From Nocardioides houyundeii (GTDB lineage: Bacteria > Actinomycetota > Actinomycetes > Propionibacteriales > Nocardioidaceae): DNA of 64,000 bases. This document shows, piece by piece, positions 7,867 to 16,761 of the stretch; position 1 is the stretch's first letter, and each line of letters starts with the position of its first letter. The notes below the pieces were generated by a model. It was not told the origin of the DNA. It was given only the letters and a program-made list of their open reading frames with translations, and searched no databases. A program made the position numbers and the translations under genes. The stretch lies in contig NZ_CP025581.1 of assembly GCF_002865585.1 (NCBI RefSeq), positions 248,001 to 312,000 on the forward strand, written 5' to 3'.

Positions 7867-8849
7867 TGGCCATCCAGCGGATCACCCTGGCCAAGGGGCT
7901 CAACTCCGGGCTGCGCAAGGCGATGGAGGACGACCCCAAGGTGCTGGTGATGGGGGAGGACGTCGGCAAGCTCGGCGGGGTCTTCCGGATCACCGACGGG
8001 CTGCAGAAGGACTTCGGCGAGGACCGGGTCATCGACTCCCCGCTGGCCGAGTCCGGCATCGTGGGCACGGCGGTGGGCCTGGCGCTGCGGGGCTACCGGC
8101 CGGTGGTGGAGATCCAGTTCGACGGCTTCGTCTACCCGGCGTACGACCAGATCGTGTGCCAGGTCGCCAAGATGCACTACCGGTCCAAGGGCCGCTCGAA
8201 GATGCCGATGGTCATCCGCATCCCGTTCGGCGGCGGCATCGGCGCGGTCGAGCACCACAGCGAGTCGCCGGAGGCGCAGTTCGCGCACACCCCGGGAATC
8301 AAGGTCGTGGCCTGCTCCAACCCGGTCGACGGCTACTGGATGATCCAGCAGGCCATCGCCTGCGACGACCCGGTCGTCTTCCTCGAGCCCAAGCGGCAGT
8401 ACCACGCCGACAAGGCCGACCTCGACGACTCCGTCGACCCCGACCCGCTCTTCTCCTCCCGGGTGGTGCGGCGCGGCCAGGACGTCACGCTGCTGGCCTA
8501 CGGGCCGACGGTGAAGACCGCCCTGTCGGCGGCCGAGGCCGCGGCCAACGAGGGCACCTCGCTGGAGGTGATCGACCTGCGCACGCTCTCCCCGCTGGAC
8601 CTGGGCCCGGTGTACGAGTCGGTGCGCCGCACCGGCCGCGCGGTGATCACCCACGAGGCCCACGTCAACCTGGGCATGGGCTCCGAGGTCGCGGCGCGGA
8701 TCACCGAGGAGTGCTTCTACAGCCTGGAGGCCCCGGTGCTGCGGGTGGGCGGCTTCGACACGCCGTACCCGGCGTCGCGGATCGAGGAGGACTTCCTCCC
8801 CGACCTGGACCGGGTGCTGGACGCCGTCGACCGCTCGCTCAAGTTCTAG
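7866..8849 (+). CDS. 2-oxoacid dehydrogenase E1 component, beta subunit
   Basis: A 327-aa transketolase-like E1beta that completes the alpha2beta2 E1 heterotetramer. Conserved stretches are MGEDVGKLGGVFRITDGL, DSPLAESGIVGTAVGLAL (the Glu here activates ThDP), RMPFGGG-like RIPFGGGIGAVEHHSESPE, and the C-terminal domain EVIDLRTLSPLDL. The ATG overlaps the stop of the alpha gene, so translation is coupled and stoichiometric. It is followed by the E2 gene after 28 bp. Confidence 0.95.
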   Translation: MAIQRITLAKGLNSGLRKAMEDDPKVLVMGEDVGKLGGVFRITDGLQKDFGEDRVIDSPLAESGIVGTAVGLALRGYRPVVEIQFDGFVYPAYDQIVCQVAKMHYRSKGRSKMPMVIRIPFGGGIGAVEHHSESPEAQFAHTPGIKVVACSNPVDGYWMIQQAIACDDPVVFLEPKRQYHADKADLDDSVDPDPLFSSRVVRRGQDVTLLAYGPTVKTALSAAEAAANEGTSLEVIDLRTLSPLDLGPVYESVRRTGRAVITHEAHVNLGMGSEVAARITEECFYSLEAPVLRVGGFDTPYPASRIEEDFLPDLDRVLDAVDRSLKF

Positions 8850-8877
8850 CCCGCAACTTCTAGCAGGAAGGGCCGAG

Positions 8878-10278
8878 ATGGCCGAGTTCAAGCTGCCCGA
8901 CGTCGGCGAGGGCCTCACCGAGGCCGAGCTCGTCTCCTGGAAGGTCCAGGCGGGTGACCTCGTGGAGATCAACCAGGTGATCTGCGAGATCGAGACCGCC
9001 AAGTCGATCGTGGAGCTGCCCAGCCCGTACGCCGGCACGGTGCTGTCGCTGCTGGTGGTCGAGGGGGAGACGGTCGAGGTGGGTACCGCGATCATCGCGA
9101 TCGGCGAGCAGGTGGCCGAGATGGTGATCGACCTGTCCAACCCCGCCGCCAGCGGTGGGGGCGAGGGCGAGTCGCTGGTCGGACGCAACAAGGCCGACCG
9201 TGGCCCGCAGCGCCGGGCCCGCAAGGGCTCCGCGTCCCCGGCCACCGACGCCGGGGCCCAGACCCAGCTCCAGGTCCAGGGCGCGTTCGCCGCCGGCGGC
9301 GCCATGCCGCTGGAGGTGGCCCCGGCCGACGAGCCGGCGGTGCCCGCCCGCGAGCCCGAGCCGGCACCGGCCAGCCTGCGCGCCCTGGCCAAGCCCCCGG
9401 TGCGCAAGCTCGCCAAGGATCTCGGGGTGGACCTGACCCGGTTGGCCGCGAGCGGTCCCGGCGGCACGGTGACCCGGGCGGACGTGGAAGCCGCGGCCGC
9501 CGCGACGGAGTCGGCGCCCGCGCCGATGCCCGAGCAGTACGCCGACCTCGGCCGGCCCGGCGTCCACCCGATGACCGGCGCCCGGGAGACCCGCGAGCCG
9601 ATCAAGGGCGTGCGCAAGATGATGGGGCAGGCGATGGTCGACTCGGCCTTCACCGCCCCCCACGTCACGGAGTGGATCACCGTGGACGTGACCGCGACCG
9701 TGGAGCTCGTCGAGCGGCTCAAGGGCCGCCCCGAGCTCCGCGACGTCAAGGTCAGCCCGCTGCTGGTGCTGGCCCGGGCCTGCCTGCTGGCGATGCGGCG
9801 TACCCCGGCGATCAACTCCTTCTGGGACCAGGCCGCCCAGGAGGTGGTCTACAAGGGCTACGTCAACCTCGGGATCGCCGCGGCGACACCGCGCGGACTG
9901 GTGGTGCCCAACATCAAGGACGCCGACAGCCTCTCGCTGGTGGAGCTGGCGCGGGCCCTGGGCGAGCTCACCGCCACCGCGCGAGAGGGCCGGACGCAGC
10001 CCGCCGAGATGAGTGGCGGCACCTTCACGATCACCAACGTCGGGGTCTTCGGGGTGGACGCCGGGACGCCGATCATCAACCCCGGCGAGTCCGCCATCCT
10101 GTGCTTCGGGGCGGTCCGCAAGCAGCCGTGGGTAGTGGACGACGACATCGTGGTGCGCCAGGTGACGACGCTGGCGCTCTCCTTCGACCACCGGCACGTG
10201 GACGGCCAGCAGGGCTCGCAGTTCCTGGCCGACGTGGCCGGGATCCTGGAGGACCCGGGGACCGCGCTGCTGTTCTGA
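8878..10278 (+). CDS. 2-oxoacid dehydrogenase E2, dihydrolipoamide acyltransferase
   Basis: A 466-aa E2 with the standard three-part layout. An N-terminal lipoyl domain (residues 1-80) has the lipoylated Lys 42 in EIETAKSIVEL. After an Ala/Pro linker, a peripheral E1/E3-binding domain lies around 165-205 (PPVRKLAKDLGVDLTRLAAS). The catalytic acyltransferase domain ends in SFDHRHVDG, with His 438 and Asp 442 as the expected catalytic pair. The single lipoyl domain is typical of branched-chain-type E2. RBS-like GGAAGGG precedes the ATG. It is last gene of the E1alpha-E1beta-E2 operon. Confidence 0.95.
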   Translation: MAEFKLPDVGEGLTEAELVSWKVQAGDLVEINQVICEIETAKSIVELPSPYAGTVLSLLVVEGETVEVGTAIIAIGEQVAEMVIDLSNPAASGGGEGESLVGRNKADRGPQRRARKGSASPATDAGAQTQLQVQGAFAAGGAMPLEVAPADEPAVPAREPEPAPASLRALAKPPVRKLAKDLGVDLTRLAASGPGGTVTRADVEAAAAATESAPAPMPEQYADLGRPGVHPMTGARETREPIKGVRKMMGQAMVDSAFTAPHVTEWITVDVTATVELVERLKGRPELRDVKVSPLLVLARACLLAMRRTPAINSFWDQAAQEVVYKGYVNLGIAAATPRGLVVPNIKDADSLSLVELARALGELTATAREGRTQPAEMSGGTFTITNVGVFGVDAGTPIINPGESAILCFGAVRKQPWVVDDDIVVRQVTTLALSFDHRHVDGQQGSQFLADVAGILEDPGTALLF

Positions 10279-10372
10279 CCCGCGGCGGTGCGGGCGGCCG
10301 CGAGCTGGGCAGTTCGCGCCGACGTACGTCGTTTCGCTGCAAAGCCGAGCGGCCGTACCCATTATTAGGTAC

Positions 10373-11599
10373 GTGTTCCCGACGACTCCAGCTCATGGCC
10401 TCGGCGTAGACCGCGGATCGGACCTCCTGCTCGTGCGCCACCGGACCGGCGTGCTGGTCCTGGTCGCGTTGATCGCGGCGGGTCTGGGTCTGGGCACGCC
10501 CGTGCACGGCGAGGTCTCGCGGGCGGTGGCGGTGCACGGCGCCGCGACCCCCGGGGAGATCTCGCAGACCGCGCAGCGGGCGCACCGCGCCAACCCGCGC
10601 AACCCGCTGGCGGGCCGGGTCTGGGGTGTCTACCAGGGTCCGCAGGACCAGGTGTGGGCTCCGTACCAGGCGGCCACCGGCAAGGCGAAACGGCTGATCG
10701 GCAAGATCGCGCTCCGCCCCCGGACCAAGTGGTACGGCGCGTTCGTGCCCGACGAGCAGATCGGCAGCCGGGTCGCGGACTACATCGCCTCCTCGCAGCA
10801 GGGCGACCCGCAGGCGCTGGTCCAGCTCGCCGTCTTCCGGATGCAGCCGTGGGAGCAGGACGCCTGCTCGCGTTCCGCCACGGACCAGGAGCGGCGCAGC
10901 TACCGGACCTGGATCAAGAACCTGGCCGCCGGGATCGGGTCCACCCCCACCCTGGTGGTGATGCAGCCCGACGGGCCGTTCCTGTGGTGCGTGCCGCGGC
11001 CGCGGGCCACCGCGCGCCAGCTGCGCTTCGCGACCCGCACCCTCGCCGCGCTGCCCAACACGTCCGTCTACATCGACGCGGGGGCCGCTGACTGGTGCGA
11101 GAACGGCAAGGGCAACGACCCCGAGCGCTGCGCCGAGATCCTGGAGCGCACCGGGATCGAGTTCGCCCGCGGCTTCGCGCTGGACTCCACCCACTACACC
11201 GGCCCGGCGGAGAACATCCGGCACGGCGCGGAGATCGCCGCGGTGCTGCGTCGCCACGGCTACGGCCGCAAGCACTTCATCGTGGACACCGCCAAGAGCG
11301 GTCGCCCCACCGCCTGGGAGGACGTCGTCCCGGCCGCGAAGGGGGACGAGAAGGACAACGCCCGCACCTGCCGCACCAGGCGGCAGAAGCGCTGCGTCAC
11401 GCTGGGCGTCCCGCCCACCGCGCAGGCCTGGCACCGGGGCTGGGGGCTGTCGCCCGACGTGCGCGCGCTGGCGGCCCGGCACGTGGACGGCTTCGTCTGG
11501 TTCGGGCGCCCCTGGCTGTACAACCAGGCCGACCCCTTCGTGCAGAAGCGGGCCCTGTCCATGGCCCGCAGCACCCGGTGGCCGGGCCCGGGCAACTGA
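10373..11599 (+). CDS. Secreted glycoside hydrolase family 6-like protein (copy 1)
   Basis: A 408-aa exported protein resembling the GH6 endoglucanase/cellobiohydrolase fold: NPLAGRVWGVYQGP, KWYGAFVPDEQIGSRVADYI, LVQLAVFRMQPWEQDAC, VYIDAGAADW and FALDSTHYTGPAENI are aligned GH6 core blocks. The canonical catalytic-acid block of GH6 (IPxRDC) is replaced by QPWEQDAC, so substrate or activity may differ. The hydrophobic signal segment is at about residues 26-44, unusually far from the GTG start; an internal GTG at 10433 would give a conventional signal peptide. CATTAT seven bases before GTG 10373 suggests leaderless transcription. A paralogue lies at 26050-27312. Confidence 0.8.
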   Translation: MFPTTPAHGLGVDRGSDLLLVRHRTGVLVLVALIAAGLGLGTPVHGEVSRAVAVHGAATPGEISQTAQRAHRANPRNPLAGRVWGVYQGPQDQVWAPYQAATGKAKRLIGKIALRPRTKWYGAFVPDEQIGSRVADYIASSQQGDPQALVQLAVFRMQPWEQDACSRSATDQERRSYRTWIKNLAAGIGSTPTLVVMQPDGPFLWCVPRPRATARQLRFATRTLAALPNTSVYIDAGAADWCENGKGNDPERCAEILERTGIEFARGFALDSTHYTGPAENIRHGAEIAAVLRRHGYGRKHFIVDTAKSGRPTAWEDVVPAAKGDEKDNARTCRTRRQKRCVTLGVPPTAQAWHRGWGLSPDVRALAARHVDGFVWFGRPWLYNQADPFVQKRALSMARSTRWPGPGN

Positions 11600-11635
11600 T
11601 TTTGTCTTCACCGGTTTCGCCCGCCGCCGACGGGG

Positions 11636-11641
11636 TAGGAC
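11636..11641 (+). promoter_or_regulatory. -10-like box (TAGGAC) before a GTG start
   Basis: TAGGAC, six bases before the GTG at 11648. It is a weaker version of the leaderless promoter pattern seen repeatedly in this window, lacking the final T at the sixth position. Confidence 0.35.
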
Positions 11642-11647
11642 TCGGCC

Positions 11648-12886
11648 GTGACTGCGCCTGCCCGGATCGGCCCCTATCTCGTGGGGCCCCGCATCGGCCG
11701 GGGGGAGATCGGCGTGGTGCACGCGGCCACCGACGACGTGGCCGGCCGCCAGGTCGCGCTCAAGCTGATCGGCACCCAGGTCGCCGACGACCGAGAGTTC
11801 CGCGCCACGTTCGCCCGTGAGGCGCGCAAGCTCTCCTCGCTTCGCTCCGAGCACGTGGTGCCGCTCCATTCCTTCGGCGAGGCCGACGGTCACCTCTACC
11901 TGGCCACCGACCTGTTCCCCGACGGCGACCTCGCCCGGATGCTGCAGCGCTTCGGCCCACCGCCCCTGAGCCAGGCGCTGGAGCTGGTCGCCCAGGTGGC
12001 CGACGGTCTGGCCGACGCGCACGCGGTGGGGCTGATCCACGCCGACCTCAAGCCCTCCAACGTGATGCTGCGCCGCGAGGGTGCCGGCTTCCGGGCCTGC
12101 CTGGTGGACTTCGGGCTGGCCCGCGGCGCCGCGGCCTGGATGGCCCCCGAGCTGCACCACGGTGCTCGGCCCGACGTCGGCACCGACGTCTACGCGCTCG
12201 GCTGCGTGCTGTGGGCCGCCCTGTCGGGCCAGCCGCCGTACGCCGGGGGCACCGACTTCCGCACCGCACAGGCCCACCTGGACTCACCCGTGCCGCAGCT
12301 GGCGGACGGCTCGCCGCTGGAGCAGCGCGTCAACGCCATCCTGCGCCGCGCGCTCTCCAAGGACCCCGCGGGCCGGCACCCGTCGGCCGCCCAGCTGCGC
12401 GACGACCTGGTCGCGGCCCAGGCGCTGCCCGGACCGGGATCGAGTCCCGCCGCGCCGGTGCTCGCTCCCCGCCGACCAGCCCGCCGGAGCGCGGTGCGAC
12501 GAGCCGCAGTACGACGCACCTCGGTGCGGACAGCCGGCGTGGCGGTGGCGCTGCTCGCGGCAGCCGCCCTGGGCGTCGCGGGGACCCTGCTGGTCGTCGA
12601 CCAGGAGACCGAGCCGCCCGCGGCCTCGGTCTCCTCGGTCCCGGTCGCTCCGGACGAGGCGGTGGCGGTGGACAACATGGCGACGGCGTTCGCCGAGCAG
12701 CTCGTGGTGGGTCCGGACAAGGCTGAGTGCATCGCCCAGACGTGGATCGACGCGGTGGGCGTGGCCTCCCTGGTGGACGCCCGGTTCCTGGACTCCCGGA
12801 TGGACTTCTACGACCGGGACCTGGAGACCGTGGACTCCGACCTCAAGGACCAGCTCGCGCTGGCGGTGCGGAGCTGCCTGTCCTGA
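11648..12886 (+). CDS. Serine/threonine kinase-like membrane protein lacking an activation loop
   Basis: A 412-aa protein. Kinase landmarks are present: the glycine loop IGRGEIGVVH, Lys 39 in VALKLI, a catalytic loop HADLKPSN (131-138, with Ala in place of the usual Arg, so a non-RD kinase), and DFG at 154-156. APE follows at 166-168 after only nine residues, where PknB-type kinases have about 20 with phosphorylated Thr. A Pro/Arg-rich juxtamembrane linker, one TM helix (about 297-320) and a ~90-residue extracytoplasmic domain with two Cys follow. Catalysis may be phosphorylation-independent or lost. The start is GTG 11648. Confidence 0.85.
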   Translation: MTAPARIGPYLVGPRIGRGEIGVVHAATDDVAGRQVALKLIGTQVADDREFRATFAREARKLSSLRSEHVVPLHSFGEADGHLYLATDLFPDGDLARMLQRFGPPPLSQALELVAQVADGLADAHAVGLIHADLKPSNVMLRREGAGFRACLVDFGLARGAAAWMAPELHHGARPDVGTDVYALGCVLWAALSGQPPYAGGTDFRTAQAHLDSPVPQLADGSPLEQRVNAILRRALSKDPAGRHPSAAQLRDDLVAAQALPGPGSSPAAPVLAPRRPARRSAVRRAAVRRTSVRTAGVAVALLAAAALGVAGTLLVVDQETEPPAASVSSVPVAPDEAVAVDNMATAFAEQLVVGPDKAECIAQTWIDAVGVASLVDARFLDSRMDFYDRDLETVDSDLKDQLALAVRSCLS

Positions 12887-13008
12887 CGCCTGGGGCACGC
12901 GGCGCGCCGGGCTGGGTTCCACGAATCTCGTGTTGTGGTGTCAAAGTGCCTACTCACGCGTAGGTTGTGTCCCTGCACGGAGGGATCGAGAGTGACGAGG
13001 GGTCTGCA

Positions 13009-13905
13009 GTGACGTGTCCGAGGTGTGACGAGGCACTGGCGAGCGCGACCAAGTGGTGTCCCCACTGTGGCTTCCAGCAGCTGCTCCCGGCGACTCTGGG
13101 ACCGACCAAGCCGCTCTCCAGGCCGCTGCTGCGAGGCACCCCGACCCCCGTGCCCGCCGGCTCCGGGTCCTCGGCGCGCGAGGTGAGCGCCGTCTTCGGG
13201 ATTCTCGTGGTGACCGGGCTGCTCCTGCTCGCGATGAGCGTCTTCCCAGGAGAGGGTGACACCCCGGCAGCAGGCGGGGGCCAGAGCCTTTCCGAGCCCC
13301 CGGCCGACACGGTGCTCGTGCCCGGTCCGGACGGCGACGAGCCGACCCCCGAGGCCTGGCCCAGCGGTTCGGCCAGTCCGTCGTCGGGCGCGTCGGCCAG
13401 TCCGTTGGCGAGCGCGTCCGGCACTCCGTCGTCGAGCCCCGCAGCCAGCGCCACGCCGAGCCCCACGAACGGCCCGACCGCCAGCGGCACCGCGAAGCCC
13501 TCGCCGACCGCGAAGCCGACCGGCAAGCCGGGTGAGCCCCGGAAGCCCCGGACCCCCAAGCCCACCAGCGGGCCGACCCGGACGCAGAACCCCACGCCCC
13601 AGCCCAGCGCCACCCCTGAGCCCACCCCCACCATCGCGCCGACGCCAACGCCCACGCCGACGCCGCCACCCACGCCGGTGCCGACCGTCAGCGTGCCCGT
13701 GGGCCCGTCGCCCGCGGAGGCGGCCAAGGGCCTGAAGCCGCTCCTGAACTGTGGGAACCTGGTCAGCTCGGTCTCCTACCCGGTCGCGGTCGAGTACTGG
13801 CGAAGGCAGCTCAAGCCGCTGTGGCTGGACTGGAACCTCGACGGTCGTCCGTGCAACGAGACGGGCTTCTACTCCGCCGCGGTCGTGAAGGCCTACTTCG
13901 GCTGA
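13009..13905 (+). CDS. Zinc-ribbon, single-pass membrane protein with long Ser/Pro/Thr-rich region
   Basis: A 298-aa protein. It begins with a zinc ribbon, CPRCDEALASATKWCPHC (CxxC-12-CxxC), at residues 3-20. A TM helix follows at about 63-83 (VFGILVVTGLLLLAMSVF), then ~150 residues of Ser/Ala then Pro/Thr-rich low complexity. The last ~60 residues are compact, with two Cys and the stretch DWNLDGRPC reminiscent of an excalibur-type calcium loop (weak). Start: GTG 13009 has GAGGGG six bases upstream; the in-frame GTG at 12967 lies directly on a TAGGTT -10 box and would not be transcribed. Function unknown; it follows the kinase gene and may be its partner (inference). Confidence 0.75.
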   Translation: MTCPRCDEALASATKWCPHCGFQQLLPATLGPTKPLSRPLLRGTPTPVPAGSGSSAREVSAVFGILVVTGLLLLAMSVFPGEGDTPAAGGGQSLSEPPADTVLVPGPDGDEPTPEAWPSGSASPSSGASASPLASASGTPSSSPAASATPSPTNGPTASGTAKPSPTAKPTGKPGEPRKPRTPKPTSGPTRTQNPTPQPSATPEPTPTIAPTPTPTPTPPPTPVPTVSVPVGPSPAEAAKGLKPLLNCGNLVSSVSYPVAVEYWRRQLKPLWLDWNLDGRPCNETGFYSAAVVKAYFG

Positions 13906-13919
13906 GTCTCGCGGCCGGC

Positions 13920-15397
13920 TCAGCGCAGGTAGCGCGCCGCCCGCGACTCCGGGGTGCCCGGCCCGACGCTGAGCAGCCGGGTCAGCTCGTACTCCAGCAC
14001 GGCGCCGATGCGGCGGCAGAAGTCGACCGGCTCGTCGGCGGCGTCCGGGTGCTCGGCGACGATCCGGTCCACGATGCCGAGCTCGTGCAGGTCGATGGCG
14101 CGCACGCACTGGGACCGGGCCATGTCCGGGGCGTGGTCGGTGTCGCGGTGCACGATGGCGCTCGCGCCCTCCGGGGGCAGCGGGGAGAGCCAGGCGTGCT
14201 GGGCGGCGACCACCCGGTCGGCGGGCAGCAGGGCGAGTGCCCCGCCCCCGTTGCCCTCGCCCATCATCAGGCACAGGGTCGGGGCCTCGAGGGTGACCAG
14301 GTCCTCCAGGCAGCGCGCGATCTCCCCGGCGAGGCCGCCGTTCTCGGCGTCCGCGGACAGCGCCGCGCCCTGGGTGTCGATCACGGTGACCAGGGGCACG
14401 CCGAGCTCGGAGGCGAGCCGCATCCCGCGCCGCGCCTCGCGCAGCGCTCCCGGCCCCATCGGGTGGTCGGTGGTCTGGCCGCGGCGGTCCTGCCCGAGGA
14501 AGACGCACGGCGCCGCGCCGAAGCGGGTCAGTGCGAAGAGCAGCCCGGGGTCCGACTCGCCCTGCCCGGTGCCGTTGAGCGGGATCACGTTGGTCGCGGC
14601 GTAGCGCAGCAGCCGCCGTACGCCGGGGCGGTCCGGACGGCGCGAGCGGGTCACCACGTCCCAGGCGTCGATGTCGCCGATCGGCTCGGTGCCCGGGTCC
14701 TCGACCGGGGGCAGCGGCAGCCGGGCGCGCTCGAGCACGTCCAGGGTGCGCCGCAGGATGTTGGGGACCTCCTCGGGGCCATCACCCCGTCGACGATGCC
14801 GCGCTCGAAGAGGTTCTCCGAGGTCTGCACGCCCTCGGGGAACGGCTTGCCGTAGAGCGCCTCGTAGACCCGCGGTCCCAGGAAGCCGACCAGGGCGCCC
14901 GGCTCCGCCACGGTGAGGTGACCGGTGGAGCCCCACGAGGCCATCACGCCGCCGGTGGTGGGGTGCCGCAGGTAGACCAGGTAGGGCAGCCCGGCGCGCT
15001 TGTGCGCCGCGACGGCCTCGGAGATCCGGACCATCTGCACGAAGGCCGCGGTGCCCTCCTGCATCCGGGTGCCGCCGCTGACCGGAGCGCCCAGCAGCGG
15101 CAGGCCCTCGGCGGTGGCCCGGTGGATCGCCGACACCAGCCGGTCGGCGGTGGCGCGCCCGATGGAGCCGGCGAGGAAGCCGAACTCGCTGACAACCACG
15201 GCCACCCGGTGGCCGTCCATCCGTCCCTCGCCGCTGACCAGCGCCTCGTCGACGCCGGACTTCTCCCGGGCGGCCGCCAGCTGCGCGGCGTACGCCGGGG
15301 CGACGTCGCCGTGCTCGGCCGGCGAGTCCCAGGAGATCCAGGAGCCGTCGTCCAGGACCAGGTCGATCAGCTGCCGGGAGTCCAGACGAGTGGTCAC
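13920..15397 (-). pseudogene. Acyl-CoA carboxyltransferase (AccD/AccA-like), single-base frameshift
   Basis: It would encode about 492 aa with fused beta- and alpha-type carboxyltransferase halves, transferring CO2 from carboxybiotin to an acyl-CoA. The N-terminal half reads from GTG 15397 (GEGRMDGHRVAVVVSEFGFL, APVSGGTRMQEGT, ASWGSTGHLTVAEPGALVGF) to FERGIVDGVMAP. It then slips frame at the GGGG run 14775-14778 (plus strand), and the C-terminal half continues as EEVPNILRRTLDVLERA, MRLASELGVPLVTVIDTQGA and GEGNGGGALALLPADRVVAA to the stop. Adding one base in that run restores one continuous protein. The loss is either a sequencing error or a real inactivation. TACGCT lies seven bases before the GTG (leaderless pattern). 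Confidence 0.85.
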
Positions 15398-15404
15398 GGG
15401 CGTG

Positions 15405-15410
15405 AGCGTA
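15405..15410 (-). promoter_or_regulatory. -10 box of leaderless promoter for the carboxyltransferase
   Basis: TACGCT on the minus strand, seven bases before the GTG start at 15397. Confidence 0.45.
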
Positions 15411-15557
15411 GGCCACGCAGGGCGGGCCGACCGGCGGCGGCCCGGGGCCTGGCGGACCTCCCGCAGGGGTGGTCAGGCGGACCGGTGACCCCTAGGGTCG
15501 CAAGGGCGGGGCCGTGCCGGGAGGGCTGCGGTCACGCCGAAGGCTTGGGAGGGCCGC

Positions 15558-16745
15558 ATGAGCACACGCACGCACGCACGTATCTCGCTGACCGGGGTGC
15601 TGACCCTGGTGCTCGGGCTGGTGCTCGGGCTGGTGATGTCGGCCCTCGCGCCGAGCGCCATCGCCCAGCAGGCGCCGGGTGAGGTCGCCGGCACGGTCAC
15701 CAGCCAGCACTCCGGCGGGCCGCTGGTCGGGGTGACCGTCGACTTCAGCGTGGTCGAGGGGGGCTCCTCGCAGCTGGTCGCCAGCGCGGTCACCGACGCG
15801 GAGGGCCGCTACACCGCCACCGTCCCGGTGGGGACCTACCGGGTCGAGATCCGCGAGCCTGGTCGGATGCTGCCGACGGTCAGCCTGACCCGTGAGGTGA
15901 CCGCGTCAGGGGTCCTGGACCTGGTCCTGGACGACAGCGTCACCGAGCTCTACGGCCAGGTGACGGCCGGCGGGGTGCCGATCCGGGCGACCATCGAGCT
16001 GCAGGTCAAGACCCCGACACCGTTCCCCGTGACGGTCGTCAGCACCACCACCGACGCCCAGGGCAACTACCGGCTGTCCAACCTCGGCGTGGGTGAGTAC
16101 TACGTCTTGGCCACTCCCGAGGACCCCCGCTACGCCGCCCAGTACTACCCGGGCGTGGCCACCTGGCAGGAGGCGCAGAAAGTCGCGACGCCCCGCGCGG
16201 AGCCCCTCGACTTCGACCTGTCGCCGCTGCCGTCGAGCGAGAGCTCCATCCGGGGCCGGGTCACCGCCGAGGGTCAGCCGCTCGAGGGGGTGACCGCGCT
16301 CCTGGGCCTGTACCGCGAGGACGCGCAGGGACGGAGGCAGGCTGTCCCGGGCTTCATCAAGTTCCCCGGCAGCGGGGGCAACTACGTCATCGAGAACCTC
16401 TCGCCCGGCACCTACTTCGTGAGCGCCTCGCAGTACGGCGGGGACCAGTACTCCCCGACGTTCTTCCGGGACGCGGTGAGCATCAACGACGCGGAGCCGA
16501 TCGTGCTGGACGGCACCGCCGCCGACGTGGCCGTCGCGGACCTCGACCTGAAGGCGGCCCCGACCCCGACCCCGACGCCGACCGTTACCCCGACGCCGAC
16601 GGTTACCCCGACACCGACGGTTACCCCGACGCCGACGCCGACGCCGTGGTGGCGCCAGATCTGCTCTGCTCCGCCCACCGGCCCCTCCTGGTACCAGGTG
16701 CTGGTGCGCTGGGCGTGCCGCACCGTCCAGCCGCTGCGCGGCTGA
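15558..16745 (+). CDS. Secreted protein with carboxypeptidase-regulatory-like beta-sandwich repeats and Thr-Pro tail
   Basis: A 395-aa protein. The signal peptide covers about residues 1-37 (VLTLVLGLVLGLVMSALAPS then AIAQQ). The mature part has at least three carboxypeptidase-regulatory-like/prealbumin-type domains, recognisable by repeated GxVT...G.PL.GV and DAEGRYTATVPVGTYRVE, DAQGNYRLSNLGVGEYYVLA and GGNYVIENLSPGTYFVSA. A TPTPTV repeat (about residues 335-360) leads to a C-terminal 30 residues with two Cys and WYQVLVRWACRTVQPL. RBS GGGAGG precedes the ATG. Probably a cell-surface or extracellular binding protein; no catalytic motif. The stop lies within a hairpin shared with the convergent epimerase gene. 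Confidence 0.8.
   Translation: MSTRTHARISLTGVLTLVLGLVLGLVMSALAPSAIAQQAPGEVAGTVTSQHSGGPLVGVTVDFSVVEGGSSQLVASAVTDAEGRYTATVPVGTYRVEIREPGRMLPTVSLTREVTASGVLDLVLDDSVTELYGQVTAGGVPIRATIELQVKTPTPFPVTVVSTTTDAQGNYRLSNLGVGEYYVLATPEDPRYAAQYYPGVATWQEAQKVATPRAEPLDFDLSPLPSSESSIRGRVTAEGQPLEGVTALLGLYREDAQGRRQAVPGFIKFPGSGGNYVIENLSPGTYFVSASQYGGDQYSPTFFRDAVSINDAEPIVLDGTAADVAVADLDLKAAPTPTPTPTVTPTPTVTPTPTVTPTPTPTPWWRQICSAPPTGPSWYQVLVRWACRTVQPLRG
16584..16637 (+). repeat. 18-bp tandem repeat encoding TPTPTV units
   Basis: Three copies of an 18-bp unit beginning GTTACCCCGACGCCGACG (phases at 16584, 16602 and 16620, one with an A substitution). They lie inside the secreted beta-sandwich gene and encode the Pro/Thr linker; the array is prone to slippage. 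Confidence 0.8.
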
Positions 16746-16761
16746 GCGCGGCGGCTCAGCC
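16740..16761. terminator. Hairpin overlapping both convergent stop codons
   Basis: GGCTGAGC, a six-base loop, then GCTCAGCC. The stems contain the TGA of the plus-strand secreted gene and the TGA of the minus-strand epimerase gene. Without a T-run it is only a plausible bidirectional terminator. Confidence 0.45.

Noticed and set aside
12967-13008. Upstream GTG start for the zinc-ribbon protein
   Set aside because: It directly abuts a TAGGTT -10 box, so it would not be in the mRNA; GTG 13009 has a good RBS and begins at the zinc ribbon.
16559-16650. GACGCC/GTTACC repeats as a CRISPR or mobile element
   Set aside because: They are in-frame codon repeats for a Thr-Pro linker with no spacers.
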